NCBI GenBank assembly: GCA_013298525.1
Contig: JAAFHW010000001.1
Span: forward strand, 54,875 to 118,874
From: Flavobacteriia bacterium
GTDB lineage: Bacteria; Bacteroidota; Bacteroidia; Flavobacteriales; Flavobacteriaceae
Direction: 5' to 3'
DNA length: 64,000 bases
The translations under genes and the position numbers were made by a program. Shown in pieces: positions 27,487-38,171 of the stretch (within the stretch, counting starts at the first letter, position 1; each line of letters begins with the position of its first letter). The notes under the pieces were generated by a model that did no database searches, was not told where the DNA came from, and saw nothing but the letters and a program-made list of their open reading frames with translations.

Positions 27487-27562
27487 TCTGCAACACGAAA
27501 TATTTTTAACAATTTTATTTAGTTAAAAACACCATTTTTATAGCTTTATTTATAAATTTTGT

Positions 27563-27570
27563 TAAATTTG
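27563..27570 (+). promoter_or_regulatory. Candidate -7 promoter box of the adhesin operon (TAAATTTG)
   Basis: TAAATTTG fits TAnnTTTG and lies 53 bases before the adhesin start. No TTG stands 17-23 bases upstream. Confidence 0.45.
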
Positions 27571-27623
27571 GAGATTAAAACCAAACAAACACATAATAAT
27601 AATTAACTTAAATTACTACGTTA

Positions 27624-30600
27624 ATGAAGAAAATTACTTTACTAATTGTTGCTTTATTGTTTACAATAGTTGGTTATTCTCAGTTTCCTACTCCAGGTTC
27701 TGAAGGATTTGAAGGCACTACAGGTGCCGACTTACCAACACCAACAACTCCAACCCCATGGACTTTAGGTACAGGAGCAACAGGAAATCAATGGGCCGTT
27801 TTTGATAACGGAGTTGGTCCAACAAGAAGATGGGGCATAAACACAGCTGTTTATCCTGCCTATCAAGGTACAAATTGTGCTTTTATTGATCGTGAAAATA
27901 TTGGTCTCGGAAATACTTCTGAAGATTATTTGGCAACACCAATTGTAACAGTTCCAGCAAATGGACAATTACGTTTTTGGACAAGGTCAACAATCGCAAC
28001 TGTATCTGCAACGGAATATCTTATAAAAGTTAATACAAATGTTACAGCTGGTTCACAAACTACAGCTGCAAATTACACAATAACAGCAGCTTCTTGGACA
28101 GAAACCACTTTAAATACAACTTACAATGTTTATGAAGAAAAAGTTGTTGATTTATCTGCATTTCCTGCTGGCACACAAGTCCATATAGCTTTTGTAATGC
28201 GTCATACTCAGCCTACTGCAGGTTTGGGTGGTGATAGATGGTTAGTAGATGATATAAGATTAGTTCAAAGATGTTTAGAACCTACAAATTTATCAGCAGG
28301 TTCAATTACACAGAATTCAGCAAATTTGAACTGGTCAAATCCAAGTGGTTCAACTTCGTGGGAAATTGAAGTATTTCCATCAGCGACTGGGACTCAAACA
28401 GGAGTTGGAGTTGTTTATAGTGGAGCCCTGCCTTATCCTGCAACAGGATTATTACCAGGTACAGCATACGTTTATTATGTTCGCTCTCTTTGTACAGATG
28501 GTTCAAGTAACTGGGTAGGTCCTTTTAATTTTGCAACCGCAACACCCGGTTTATCATGCGTAGCTCCAATTACGGTTACAACACTACCTTATAGTACAAA
28601 TGATAATACAGCTAATTATGGAGATACAACAGATACTAATCAAGGAGCATCATGTGGTTCAACTACAAACTTCATGACAGGAAATGATGTGTTTTATTCT
28701 TACACACCTACAACTACTGGAGCTATTAGTATTACTATGACTCCAGGTTCAAATAGCTCTTCAATTTTTGTATATCAAGGATGTGCTAACGTTGGCGCTA
28801 CTTGTTTAGCAGGTGTAGCAAACACAACTAATACTGTAAGATCAATTCCTAGTTTAAACGTAACAGCGGGTCAACAATATATTATTGTACTTTCTGGAAC
28901 AACAGCAGCTCAAACATATGCTTACTCTCTAGTTATTCAACAATTGAATTGTGCTCAGCCAACAAACTTAGCAGTAACAGGAATATCATTGAACGGAGGA
29001 AACCTATCTTGGAGTAATCCAGGAGGAGCAACTTCATGGGAATATGTTGTGCAAACATCCGGTTCGCCAATTCCAGCTGGCGCAGGTACCCAAACAAGTT
29101 CTAATACAATAAATCCTATTACAGGTTTAAATCCTGATACAGCTTATCAATATTGGGTAAGAGCAGATTGTGGAAATGGAACTTTTAGTGCTTGGTCTGG
29201 ACCTTTTGTATTTAACACATTAGTACCGCCACCAGCATGTGGAGGAACATATACAGATCCAGGTGGAGCTGCGGCGAATTATGCTGATAATTTGGATTCA
29301 ACAGTAGTTATTTGTCCATCTACTCCAGGCGAAGTAGTAACAGTAACCTTTACTTCTTTCAATACGCAAGCTAGTAATGATGGATTATATATATTCAATG
29401 GAAATTCAGTTGCATCACCTCAATTTTTAAGCGGTAATCCTGCAGGAACAGTTCCCGGAGGTTTAGCAGGTTCTTATTGGGGAACAACTAATCCTGGAGC
29501 GTTTACATCTTCAAGTGCTGATGGATGTTTAACATTCAGATTTAGAAGTAATGCAACCACTAATGCTGCAGGATGGGTTGCTAACGTAACTTGTGCATTA
29601 CCTCCAGCATGTCCAGCGCCTTTTTCTGTAACTGCAAACACAGTTTTATCTAGTTCAGCCAATATAGCTTGGACTGCGGCAGGACCTGCAACACAGTGGC
29701 ACGTATTAGCTTTACCTTGTGGATCACCAGCACCAAATGCTGCATCTACAGGATGGGTAACGGCAAACACGAATCCTTTTCCATTAACAGGATTGACAGG
29801 AGAAACTTGTTATAACGTTTATGTTAGAAGCGCTTGTTCGGTATCAGATTTAAGTACTTGGTCTGGTCCAGCTGTATTTACTACAACAATAACACCGCCA
29901 GCATGTGGTGGAACATTCAGCGATCCAGGTGGAGTAGCTGCAAATTATGCTAATAATACTGACTCAACTGTAACAATTTGTCCAACAGTTCTAGGAGAAG
30001 TAGTAACAGTAACTTTTACAACTTTTAATACTGAGGCAACATGGGATGGATTATATGTGTTTAATGGAAATTCAATTACATCTCCTCAAATAGCAACTGC
30101 TAATGGTGCCGGAAATGTTCCTGGTGGTTTACCAGGATCTTACTGGGGTAACTTAACAGGTGCTAATTTACCTGGTCCATTTACATCTACATCACCTGAT
30201 GGTTGTTTAACTTTTAGATTTAGAAGTGATGGTTCTGTTAACAATCCTGGGTGGGTTGCAAATGTAACATGTGCAGTGCCACCAACTTGTCCAAATCCTA
30301 ATACTTTAACAACTTCTGCGGTTACATCAAATTCCGCTACTTTAGCATGGGTTAATCCAAATACAGCAACTACTTGGCATGTTTTAGCATTGCCTTGTGG
30401 TTCTCCGGCTCCAAATGCATCTACAACAACTTTTATAACAACTACTACAAATCCACATGTATTTACAGGATTAACACCAGATACTTGTTATAATTTATAT
30501 GTTAGAGCTGTTTGTCCTGGAAATGATTTAAGTAACTGGGTAGGACCAACTACTATAACGACTCAAATTGCACCACCAGCTTGTGGAGCAATATTTACAG

Positions 30601-33600
30601 ATCCAGCAGGTGCAACTGTTAATTATGCTAATGGTACAGATTATACAGTTACAATATGTCCAACTATACCAACAGAGCAAGTAACAGTAACTTTTACAAC
30701 ATTTAATACTGAGGCTAACTGGGATGGATTATATGTTTTTGATGGAAATTCAATAACAGCTCCTCAATTGGCTAGTGCAAATGGAGCTGGTAATGTTCCA
30801 GGAGGTTTGCCAGGATCTTATTGGGGTACTTTAACAGGTGCTAATTTACCTGGTCCTTTCACAGCATCAAGTGCTAATGGATGTTTAACATTCAGGTTTA
30901 GAAGTGATGGTTCAGTAAACGCTCCAGGTTGGGTTGCAAATGTAACTTGTGCACCAGCACCTACATGTCCAAAACCTACTGCGGTTGCCATATCAACCAT
31001 AACACAAACAGGCGCAACTATTTCATGGACAGAGATAGGAACAGCAACAACATGGGAAGTACTTATTTTACCAGCTGGTTCTCCTCCTCCTACTGCAGCA
31101 TCTACTGGGATTATTACAACAACTAACCCTTATTTAGCAACCGGATTAAGTTCAGGAACTCAATACGTTGTTTACGTAAGATCAATTTGTGGGCCATCAG
31201 ATATTAGTTTATGGTCAAATGTTAGGTCATTTACAACATTAATTGCAAATGATGAATGCGCTAATGCTACAGTAGCACCAGTTAATCCAACAACCACATG
31301 TACTCAAACTGTATCAGGAACAGTGGTTGGAGCTACAGCTTCATCTCAAGCTAATGCATGTGGTGGAACCGATGATGATGATGTCTGGTTCCAATTTACA
31401 GCAACTAGTACTACACATACCATAAACTTAAATAATGTTACCGGAAGTACTACAGATTTATTTCATGTACTTTATTCAGGAACTTGCGGTAATTTAACAC
31501 AACTATATTGTAGTGATCCTAATACAAGTACTGCTAATGGACTTGTTCCAGGTCAAACTTATTTTATAAGAGTTTACACTTGGACAGCAACAGCAAATCA
31601 AACTTCAGCGTTTACTTTATGTATAGGTACTCCTGTACCGCCTCCTAGTTGTATAACAAATACTCCAGCAGGAAACACATGTGCTGTAGCTACACCTATA
31701 TGTAATTTGAATGGATATTGCGGAAATACATCAGCTTCATATACATCAGATTCATGGCCAGAATTATCAGCTGAATTTTGCGGGTCATTAGAAAACAACT
31801 CTTTCTTAACATTTGTTGCTTCATCTGCTACAATATCATTAGATGTTTGGGTTACAAGTTCACAAGACAATTTAGGTATCCAAATTATGATATTTGGTGC
31901 CGCAACTTGTGGTTCAGGACCAGTTACAGAATATTTATGTTGGAGTCCAGGAAATGTTCCTGCGGGATCAACTAATTTAACTGCAACTGGATTAACTCCT
32001 GGTCAGACCTATTATGTAATGATTGATGGTTTTGCAGGAGATGTATGTAATTATGTTATTGGTGCTAATACTGGAATTCAAACTCCAGTTGCAATTAATA
32101 CTTCTACCTCTACAACTTCTCCTACAATTTGTTTAGGACAAACAGCAACTTTAAATGCGACAGGTGGTAATGGTATTTATACTTGGACACCATCTACTCA
32201 GTTAAGTGCAACAACAGGAAGTAGTGTTATATTTTCTCCAACAGCAGTTGGTACATATAATATAACAGCAACATCTTCTGATAATAACCCATTATGTCCT
32301 CAATCTGCATCAAGTACACAAACGATAATAGTTGTTGATTATGTTAATGCAACATTTAATCAGATAGCTCCATTCTGTGAAGGAACTACACCTCCAGTGT
32401 TACCAACAACATCAACTACTGGTGTTACTGGTACTTGGTCACCACCTGTTGTAAGCAATGTAGTAGGTACAACAACCTATACATTTACACCAGCTATTAC
32501 ACAATGTTCTTTTCCAACAACTATGGATATTGTTGTAACACCTAGTATAGTACCAACATTTTTAGCTCCAGCACCTATTTGTCCAGGTTCTCCAGCACCG
32601 GTACTTCCAACATCATCAAGTAACTCAACGCCAATTACAGGATCTTGGTCTCCACCAACCGTAAGTAACACTGCTTCTGGCACCTATACGTTTACTCCAG
32701 ACGCTGGACAATGTGCTACAACAACAACATTAAATGTTACTGTTTTACCGAGTTGTGATTTTGGTAGTTATGCAAGTGCAGTTTGGTTGACGAATTGTGC
32801 GACTTCAAATTTCTTTAATACTGTTGGAACAGGTGTAGATATAATTGGGCCTGCAGCAAATGTTTTCCCAAATACTGATTTAGGAACTTATGTTCAAAAT
32901 TCAAATGCATTAATTTTAAGAGGTGCAGAAGTAAAAACATTTAAATCTGCAACAGCTAATGTTTGTAGTGCTAGATTAAATTATAGAATTTATCCTGCGG
33001 CTACAACTCCAGGCGCTTTTACAGTAATGGACTTGCCTTTCTTTGATAACTGTGGTGGAGGTACTTTCCCTTCAGGTGGGCCATGTAATACTGGAGATCA
33101 AAAATGGCAAAGAGTATTGAATGATTCTCAATCTCCAATTAACTTGACTGCTTATGCTCCAGGTGATTATGTTTTAGAAGTTTATTATGATGTTACAGGT
33201 GATGTAAACTCAACGACAGCTTGTGATGACACTATATTAATTAATAATAATGGTGCAAATTATATTGCTACATATACAATTCAAGCTCAACCTTTATATA
33301 CGAGTACAAATCCAACAACATGTGGTGGTACCGATGGTACAATTACAATTTCTGGTTTAGCCCCTAATGAAGCATATGATTTGACTTATCAAGATGGTAC
33401 AACTACAGTTGGTCCAAACAACGTAACTACTAATGCTTCAGGTCAATATGTTATTACAGGGTTAAATTCAGGTAATTATTCTAACTTCTTATTGTCAATC
33501 AATAGTTGTTTATTAACTAATAATACACCAATAATTTTAGTTGATGCTAATAGTCCAACTGTTACTGTTAATAGTCCAACAGTTTGTGCTGGTACTCCAG

Positions 33601-35282
33601 CTACAGTAACTGCTACGCCAGGTGCGACAGGCACATATAATTATGTTTGGACAGTTCCAACAGGAGCAACTGACCCAGGAAACGTTGCAACATTTGATGC
33701 AACATTATCAGGAACATACTCAGTTGTTATAACAAATACAACAACTGCATGTAGTAGCTCTAGTGTTTCAAGTGTTGTAACTATTAATGCTAATCCTACA
33801 GTAACTGTTAATAGTCCTACAGTTTGTGCTGGTACTCCAGCTACAGTAACAGCTACGCCAGGTGCGACAGGTACATATAATTATGTTTGGACCGTTCCAA
33901 CAGGAGCAACAGACCCAGGAAACGTAGCAACTTTTGATGCTACAGTTTCAGGAACTTACTCAGTTGTAATTACTGATACAACTTCTGGTTGTAGTAGTAC
34001 AAGTGTTTCAAGTGTTGTAACTATTAATGCTAATCCTACAGTAACTGTTAATAGTCCTACAGTTTGTGCTGGTACTCCAGCTACAGTAACAGCTACGCCT
34101 GGTGTAGCAGGTACATATAATTATGTTTGGACCGTTCCAACAGGAGCGACTGACCCAGGAAACGTTGCAACATTTACTGCAACGGTATCAGGAACTTATT
34201 CAGTTGTTATTACAAATACAGCTACAAGTTGTGTTAGTTCAAGTGCTTCAGGAATTGCAACTATTAACGCAAACCCTACTGTTACAGTTAATAGCACAAC
34301 AGTTTGTCAAGGTTCAACAGCAACAATTACTGCAACACCAGGAGTTTCAGGAACTTATAGTTATGCTTGGACTGTTCCAGCTGGAGCAACAAATCCAGGT
34401 AATAATGCTACAATTAGCACAGCAATTGCTGGAACATATAGTGTTGTTATTACAAATACAGCGACTGGGTGTATAAGCCCAAGCTCAAGTGGAATTGTTT
34501 CTATAAATCCAAATCCAACTGTAACAGTAAATGATGTTACAATTTGTCAAGGTAGTTCTGCTACAGTTACTGCAACTCCGGGAACATCTGGAACATATAC
34601 TTATGTTTGGACAGTTCCAACAGGAGTGACAAGTCCAGGAAACGTTTCTTCTTTCTCTACGACTATATCAGGAGTATATTCTGTAATAATTACAGATACT
34701 ACAACAGGTTGTTCAAGTTTAAGTGATTCTGGAACAGTAACATTTGTTCCACCATTTGATTTTGTTATAGATGGAGCATGTGCTAATAATAATTTTGTTT
34801 TAGAGGTTTCGCCTACAAATAGTAGTTTTGATGTAAATACTGCATCTTTTAGCTGGGTATATAACAGTTTACCAGTTGGAACCAATTCTACTTTTGATGT
34901 AACAACTTATGTAAATTCTACAACTGCAACTGAGGCATTACCTTTGACTTTTGAGGTAACTGTAACTACAGCAGCAGGATGTACATTAATGCATCAGATA
35001 ACATTAGCAAGTATTTATTGTACAATTCAAAAAGGTATTTCTCCTAATAACGATGGTTTTAATGAATTTTTTGATTTGCAAAATCTTAATGTTCAGAAAT
35101 TAAGTATCTATAATAGATATGGTACAAATGTTTATTCTAAAACAGAATATACTAAAGAATGGGTAGGTCAATCTGATAATGGAAATGAATTACCTGATGG
35201 TACATATTACTATGTTATAGAGTTTAAAAACAATCAGCCAAGCAAAACAGGTTGGATTTATATTAACAGAGAAATAAAATAA
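27624..35282 (+). CDS. Giant T9SS-secreted modular adhesin (type B sorting domain)
   Basis: 2552 residues with signal peptide MKKITLLIVALLFTIVGYSQ. Order of modules: a jelly-roll-like 'choice-of-anchor' domain (about 22-215); a fibronectin-III-like domain; a carbohydrate- or prepeptidase-like module (about 310-435); another FN3; three copies of a CUB-like module starting near 538, 761 and 987, each with CG..(F/Y)(T/S)DP.G, WDGLY(V/I)F(N/D)GNS or a close variant, GSYWG and GCLTFRFRS, each followed by FN3; two Cys-rich modules (about 1205-1500); PKD/Ig-like regions; five 80-residue repeats (about 1975-2370); and a C-terminal gliding-motility-type T9SS domain from about 2470 (ISPNNDGFNEFFDL, YNRYG). 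Type B substrates are exported by T9SS and held at the surface with help of PorP/SprF, the next gene. A surface adhesin or matrix protein; ligand unknown. Confidence 0.92.
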   Translation: MKKITLLIVALLFTIVGYSQFPTPGSEGFEGTTGADLPTPTTPTPWTLGTGATGNQWAVFDNGVGPTRRWGINTAVYPAYQGTNCAFIDRENIGLGNTSEDYLATPIVTVPANGQLRFWTRSTIATVSATEYLIKVNTNVTAGSQTTAANYTITAASWTETTLNTTYNVYEEKVVDLSAFPAGTQVHIAFVMRHTQPTAGLGGDRWLVDDIRLVQRCLEPTNLSAGSITQNSANLNWSNPSGSTSWEIEVFPSATGTQTGVGVVYSGALPYPATGLLPGTAYVYYVRSLCTDGSSNWVGPFNFATATPGLSCVAPITVTTLPYSTNDNTANYGDTTDTNQGASCGSTTNFMTGNDVFYSYTPTTTGAISITMTPGSNSSSIFVYQGCANVGATCLAGVANTTNTVRSIPSLNVTAGQQYIIVLSGTTAAQTYAYSLVIQQLNCAQPTNLAVTGISLNGGNLSWSNPGGATSWEYVVQTSGSPIPAGAGTQTSSNTINPITGLNPDTAYQYWVRADCGNGTFSAWSGPFVFNTLVPPPACGGTYTDPGGAAANYADNLDSTVVICPSTPGEVVTVTFTSFNTQASNDGLYIFNGNSVASPQFLSGNPAGTVPGGLAGSYWGTTNPGAFTSSSADGCLTFRFRSNATTNAAGWVANVTCALPPACPAPFSVTANTVLSSSANIAWTAAGPATQWHVLALPCGSPAPNAASTGWVTANTNPFPLTGLTGETCYNVYVRSACSVSDLSTWSGPAVFTTTITPPACGGTFSDPGGVAANYANNTDSTVTICPTVLGEVVTVTFTTFNTEATWDGLYVFNGNSITSPQIATANGAGNVPGGLPGSYWGNLTGANLPGPFTSTSPDGCLTFRFRSDGSVNNPGWVANVTCAVPPTCPNPNTLTTSAVTSNSATLAWVNPNTATTWHVLALPCGSPAPNASTTTFITTTTNPHVFTGLTPDTCYNLYVRAVCPGNDLSNWVGPTTITTQIAPPACGAIFTDPAGATVNYANGTDYTVTICPTIPTEQVTVTFTTFNTEANWDGLYVFDGNSITAPQLASANGAGNVPGGLPGSYWGTLTGANLPGPFTASSANGCLTFRFRSDGSVNAPGWVANVTCAPAPTCPKPTAVAISTITQTGATISWTEIGTATTWEVLILPAGSPPPTAASTGIITTTNPYLATGLSSGTQYVVYVRSICGPSDISLWSNVRSFTTLIANDECANATVAPVNPTTTCTQTVSGTVVGATASSQANACGGTDDDDVWFQFTATSTTHTINLNNVTGSTTDLFHVLYSGTCGNLTQLYCSDPNTSTANGLVPGQTYFIRVYTWTATANQTSAFTLCIGTPVPPPSCITNTPAGNTCAVATPICNLNGYCGNTSASYTSDSWPELSAEFCGSLENNSFLTFVASSATISLDVWVTSSQDNLGIQIMIFGAATCGSGPVTEYLCWSPGNVPAGSTNLTATGLTPGQTYYVMIDGFAGDVCNYVIGANTGIQTPVAINTSTSTTSPTICLGQTATLNATGGNGIYTWTPSTQLSATTGSSVIFSPTAVGTYNITATSSDNNPLCPQSASSTQTIIVVDYVNATFNQIAPFCEGTTPPVLPTTSTTGVTGTWSPPVVSNVVGTTTYTFTPAITQCSFPTTMDIVVTPSIVPTFLAPAPICPGSPAPVLPTSSSNSTPITGSWSPPTVSNTASGTYTFTPDAGQCATTTTLNVTVLPSCDFGSYASAVWLTNCATSNFFNTVGTGVDIIGPAANVFPNTDLGTYVQNSNALILRGAEVKTFKSATANVCSARLNYRIYPAATTPGAFTVMDLPFFDNCGGGTFPSGGPCNTGDQKWQRVLNDSQSPINLTAYAPGDYVLEVYYDVTGDVNSTTACDDTILINNNGANYIATYTIQAQPLYTSTNPTTCGGTDGTITISGLAPNEAYDLTYQDGTTTVGPNNVTTNASGQYVITGLNSGNYSNFLLSINSCLLTNNTPIILVDANSPTVTVNSPTVCAGTPATVTATPGATGTYNYVWTVPTGATDPGNVATFDATLSGTYSVVITNTTTACSSSSVSSVVTINANPTVTVNSPTVCAGTPATVTATPGATGTYNYVWTVPTGATDPGNVATFDATVSGTYSVVITDTTSGCSSTSVSSVVTINANPTVTVNSPTVCAGTPATVTATPGVAGTYNYVWTVPTGATDPGNVATFTATVSGTYSVVITNTATSCVSSSASGIATINANPTVTVNSTTVCQGSTATITATPGVSGTYSYAWTVPAGATNPGNNATISTAIAGTYSVVITNTATGCISPSSSGIVSINPNPTVTVNDVTICQGSSATVTATPGTSGTYTYVWTVPTGVTSPGNVSSFSTTISGVYSVIITDTTTGCSSLSDSGTVTFVPPFDFVIDGACANNNFVLEVSPTNSSFDVNTASFSWVYNSLPVGTNSTFDVTTYVNSTTATEALPLTFEVTVTTAAGCTLMHQITLASIYCTIQKGISPNNDGFNEFFDLQNLNVQKLSIYNRYGTNVYSKTEYTKEWVGQSDNGNELPDGTYYYVIEFKNNQPSKTGWIYINREIK
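33541..34740 (+). repeat. Five tandem 240-base repeats inside the adhesin gene
   Basis: Units begin near 33541, 33781, 34021, 34261 and 34501, each 240 bases, encoding 80-residue Ig/PKD-like repeats (VTVNSPTVCAGTPATVTATP type). The first three are very similar at DNA level, and the starts of units 2 and 3 are identical for about 80 bases. The last two have drifted. The pattern indicates recent duplication and possible copy-number change. Confidence 0.92.
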
Positions 35283-35315
35283 CAAACTAACTATATAATG
35301 ATAAATTTCAAAACA

Positions 35316-36236
35316 ATGAAAAAAATATATTTCTTAACTGCGTTTGCTTTGTTGACATTCCTTGAAATGAGTGCACAACAAGACCCTCACTACACTCAGT
35401 ATATGTATAATATGAGTGTTATTAACCCTGCCTATGCTGGATCTAAAGAAAACCTTGCAGGAGGTTTACTTTACAGAAAACAATGGGTTCAAATTGAAGA
35501 TGCACCAACAACAGGGACATTCTTTTTACATAGTCCGGTAGGTAAGAATGTTGGTTTAGGTTTGTCTGTGATTACAGACAAAATTGGTCCTGTAGAAGAA
35601 AATAATGTTTACGCTGACTTTTCTTATACCTTAAATTTAGGAGGAGAGCATAAGCTTGCTTTTGGATTAAAAGGTGGAGCATCTTTTCATAAAGTAGGGT
35701 TATTTAGCGAGATATATAGTAATGTCCCTGATGCAAATGATCCTGCATTTAGAGAGAACACTAATAATACGTTTTTAAATTTAGGAACAGGATTGTTCTA
35801 TTATACAAACAAATATTATGTTGCTTTATCTGTTCCAAACATGTTAAAATCTAAACATTTGGATTTTAATGGAAGACAATTCGGAACTGAAACATTACAC
35901 TATTTCTTAACTGGAGGATATGTTTTTGATTTGACACCAAACGTTAAATTTAAACCATTTGCAATGATTAAATCTGCATTTAATGCTCCGACATCTCTTG
36001 ATGTTTCAACAAACTTTATGTTTAACGATAAGTTCGAAGTTGGCGCTACATATAGATTAGAAGATTCATTCGGTGCAATGGTTAATTATGCAATAACTCC
36101 AAATTTAAAAATAGGATATGCATATGATCATATTGTTTCAGATTTAAAAGTAACTACACCATCATCTCATGAGGTAATTTTGTTATTCGATTTGAATTTC
36201 CCGAAAAAAGTATCACAATCTCCAAGATATTTCTAA
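35316..36236 (+). CDS. PorP/SprF family T9SS outer-membrane protein
   Basis: 306 residues from the ATG giving signal peptide MKKIYFLTAFALLTFLEMSAQ; an ATG six codons upstream is the alternative. The start QQDPHYTQYMYNMSVINPAYAGS is the hallmark of PorP/SprF. The body, with GLGLSVITDKIGPVEENNVYADFSYTL, alternates aromatic strands of a beta-barrel. SprF is needed for secretion or surface attachment of the adhesin SprB in Flavobacterium johnsoniae, and type B substrates generally pair with a SprF-like protein. Position right after a type B adhesin makes that pairing the clear inference. 18 bases before the OmpA gene. Confidence 0.93.
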   Translation: MKKIYFLTAFALLTFLEMSAQQDPHYTQYMYNMSVINPAYAGSKENLAGGLLYRKQWVQIEDAPTTGTFFLHSPVGKNVGLGLSVITDKIGPVEENNVYADFSYTLNLGGEHKLAFGLKGGASFHKVGLFSEIYSNVPDANDPAFRENTNNTFLNLGTGLFYYTNKYYVALSVPNMLKSKHLDFNGRQFGTETLHYFLTGGYVFDLTPNVKFKPFAMIKSAFNAPTSLDVSTNFMFNDKFEVGATYRLEDSFGAMVNYAITPNLKIGYAYDHIVSDLKVTTPSSHEVILLFDLNFPKKVSQSPRYF

Positions 36237-36254
36237 CATAAATAATAGTAAAAA

Positions 36255-38117
36255 ATGAAAAATCTATATATAGCATTAAGTTTTGTAGCAATTAGCGCAT
36301 CTGTTTTTGCACAAAATAAAGACACAAAAGCAGCAGACAAATTATTCAGTAGATATGAATATGTTTCTGCAGCTAAGGAATATCAAAAATTGGTTGATAA
36401 TGGTAAAGGTGATGGGTATGTTTATAAGCAACTTGCTGATACTTACTATAACATGTTTAACACAACTGAGGCTTCAACTTGGTATGCTAAAGCAACAGAA
36501 TCTTCTCAAGATGCTGAAACCTATTTTAGATATGCTCAAATGCTTAAAGCAAATGGAAAGTATGAAGAAGCAAACAAGCAAATGAATAAGTTTGCTTCAA
36601 TGGTTCCTAATGATTTGAGAGCTAAAGCTTTCAAAGAAAACCCAAATTATGTTCCAAAAATTTTAGGAAAAGGTGTTAGTTATACAGTAAATTCTTTACC
36701 TGTAAGTTCTGATAAATCAGATTTTGGTGCAGTAATGTATGATAATACACTTTATTTTACAAGTGCTAGAAATGGTGCTAGAAAAAATTATGGTTGGAAT
36801 GACGAACCGTTTTTAGATGTTTACACGTCTACAATGGGTGATTCAGGAACTTTTTCTGAAGCGTCTACTTTAACTTCTGTTAATTCAAAGTTTCATGATG
36901 GACCAGTTACAATTAGTACTGATGGAAATACAATGTATTTTTCTAGTGATAGTTTTAGAGAAGGTCTTTTCGAAAAAGATAAAGTAAATAAATTGAAACT
37001 TGGAAAAAACAATCTTTATGTTGCCACTAAATCTGGTGATTCTTGGACTAATATTAAACCACTTCCTTTCAATAGTAAAGATTACTCTTTAAGCAACCCA
37101 AGTTTAAGTAGAGATGGTAAAACATTATACTTCTCTTCTAACATGCCAGGAAGTTTAGGTGGTGTTGATATTTGGAAAGTTTCAGTTAATGGCGATTCTT
37201 ATGGTGCTCCTGAAAATTTAGGAAACAAAGTAAACACAGAAGGAAACGAAAGTTTCCCTTTCATTGCTGATGACAATTCTACATTATATTTTGCGTCAAG
37301 CGGAAAACAAGGTTTAGGTGGATATGATGTATACCAAATTGATTTGGCAAAAGGTACTGAAGCAGTAAATATGGGTAAACCAGTTAATACTGAAAAAGAT
37401 GATTTCGCTTTTACTTTTAATAAAGCTAAAAACTTAGGATTCTTATCTAGTAACAGAAATGGTAATGACGATATCTTTAGTGCTACACCACTTTGCGCTG
37501 TTGATTTATTAGTTGTTGTAACTAATGCTAAAACAGGAGAGATTCTTGCTAATGCAAAAGTGGCTATCCTAGACGATAAGAAAAATGTTATTGCAACTGA
37601 AACTTCAAATGATAAAGGTGAAGTTAGTTTCAAAGTTGAATGCGATAAGCCTTATTCAATTCAAGCCTCTAAAGATGGTTTCGAAGGGAATGTTTTCCCA
37701 GTTGCTAAAAGCAAAGGACCAACTGCTAAAATTGATGCTGCATTACAACCAATTGACGTAATAGTTACTCCAACTGAGATTATCTTAAAACCAATTTATT
37801 TTGAATTTGATAAGAGCAATATCACTCAAGAAGGAGCATTTGAATTGGATAAATTAGTTCAAGTGATGAAAAATAATGACAAGTTAGTAATTTATGCTAA
37901 ATCTCACACAGATAGAAGAGGAAGTGATGATTACAACATGACTTTATCTGAAAGAAGAGCTCAAGCGACTGTTCAATATGTAATCTCTAAAGGTATTTCA
38001 GCTGAAAGAATTTCAGGAAAAGGATTCGGAGAATCTGAGCCTAAAGTTGCATGTGATAAATGTACCGAAGAAGAACACTCTCAAAACAGACGTTCAGAAT
38101 TCTTAATCGTGAAATAA
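36255..38117 (+). CDS. PorE-like TPR / beta-propeller / OmpA envelope protein
   Basis: 620 residues with signal peptide MKNLYIALSFVAISASVFAQ. Modules in order: TPR helices (about 25-130); a PD40-type beta-propeller (about 140-415; repeats such as DGNTMYFSSD, DGKTLYFSSN, DNSTLYFASS); a carboxypeptidase-regulatory-like domain (about 420-495); and an OmpA peptidoglycan-binding domain (about 510-620) with FEFDKSNI, AKSHTDRRGSDDYN and LSERRAQATVQY. The same order is seen in PorE of the Porphyromonas T9SS, which anchors the machine to the wall. It is the third gene of the adhesin operon and is closed by a strong terminator, so it probably supports this adhesin's export or anchoring. Confidence 0.92.
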   Translation: MKNLYIALSFVAISASVFAQNKDTKAADKLFSRYEYVSAAKEYQKLVDNGKGDGYVYKQLADTYYNMFNTTEASTWYAKATESSQDAETYFRYAQMLKANGKYEEANKQMNKFASMVPNDLRAKAFKENPNYVPKILGKGVSYTVNSLPVSSDKSDFGAVMYDNTLYFTSARNGARKNYGWNDEPFLDVYTSTMGDSGTFSEASTLTSVNSKFHDGPVTISTDGNTMYFSSDSFREGLFEKDKVNKLKLGKNNLYVATKSGDSWTNIKPLPFNSKDYSLSNPSLSRDGKTLYFSSNMPGSLGGVDIWKVSVNGDSYGAPENLGNKVNTEGNESFPFIADDNSTLYFASSGKQGLGGYDVYQIDLAKGTEAVNMGKPVNTEKDDFAFTFNKAKNLGFLSSNRNGNDDIFSATPLCAVDLLVVVTNAKTGEILANAKVAILDDKKNVIATETSNDKGEVSFKVECDKPYSIQASKDGFEGNVFPVAKSKGPTAKIDAALQPIDVIVTPTEIILKPIYFEFDKSNITQEGAFELDKLVQVMKNNDKLVIYAKSHTDRRGSDDYNMTLSERRAQATVQYVISKGISAERISGKGFGESEPKVACDKCTEEEHSQNRRSEFLIVK

Positions 38118-38141
38118 TTAAGATTTAATCAATAAGATTTT

Positions 38142-38171
38142 AAAACCGAGATGAAAGTCTCGGTTTTTTTA
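38142..38171 (+). terminator. Intrinsic terminator of the adhesin operon
   Basis: AAACCGAGA (38143-38151) pairs with TCTCGGTTT (38158-38166) around a 6-base loop, followed by a T-run. The rest of the gap to 38385 shows no further feature I can support. Confidence 0.9.

Noticed and set aside
27437..27496. Upstream extension of hflX by 20 residues
   Set aside because: It contains the -33 and -7 promoter elements, and HflX proteins do not have such a hydrophobic leader.
29474..29770. Long ORFs on the opposite strand and in other frames inside the adhesin gene (also 31598-31870, 34123-34476, 34601-34885)
   Set aside because: Shadows of the repetitive Thr/Ala/Gly-rich codons of the adhesin; they have no signals of their own.
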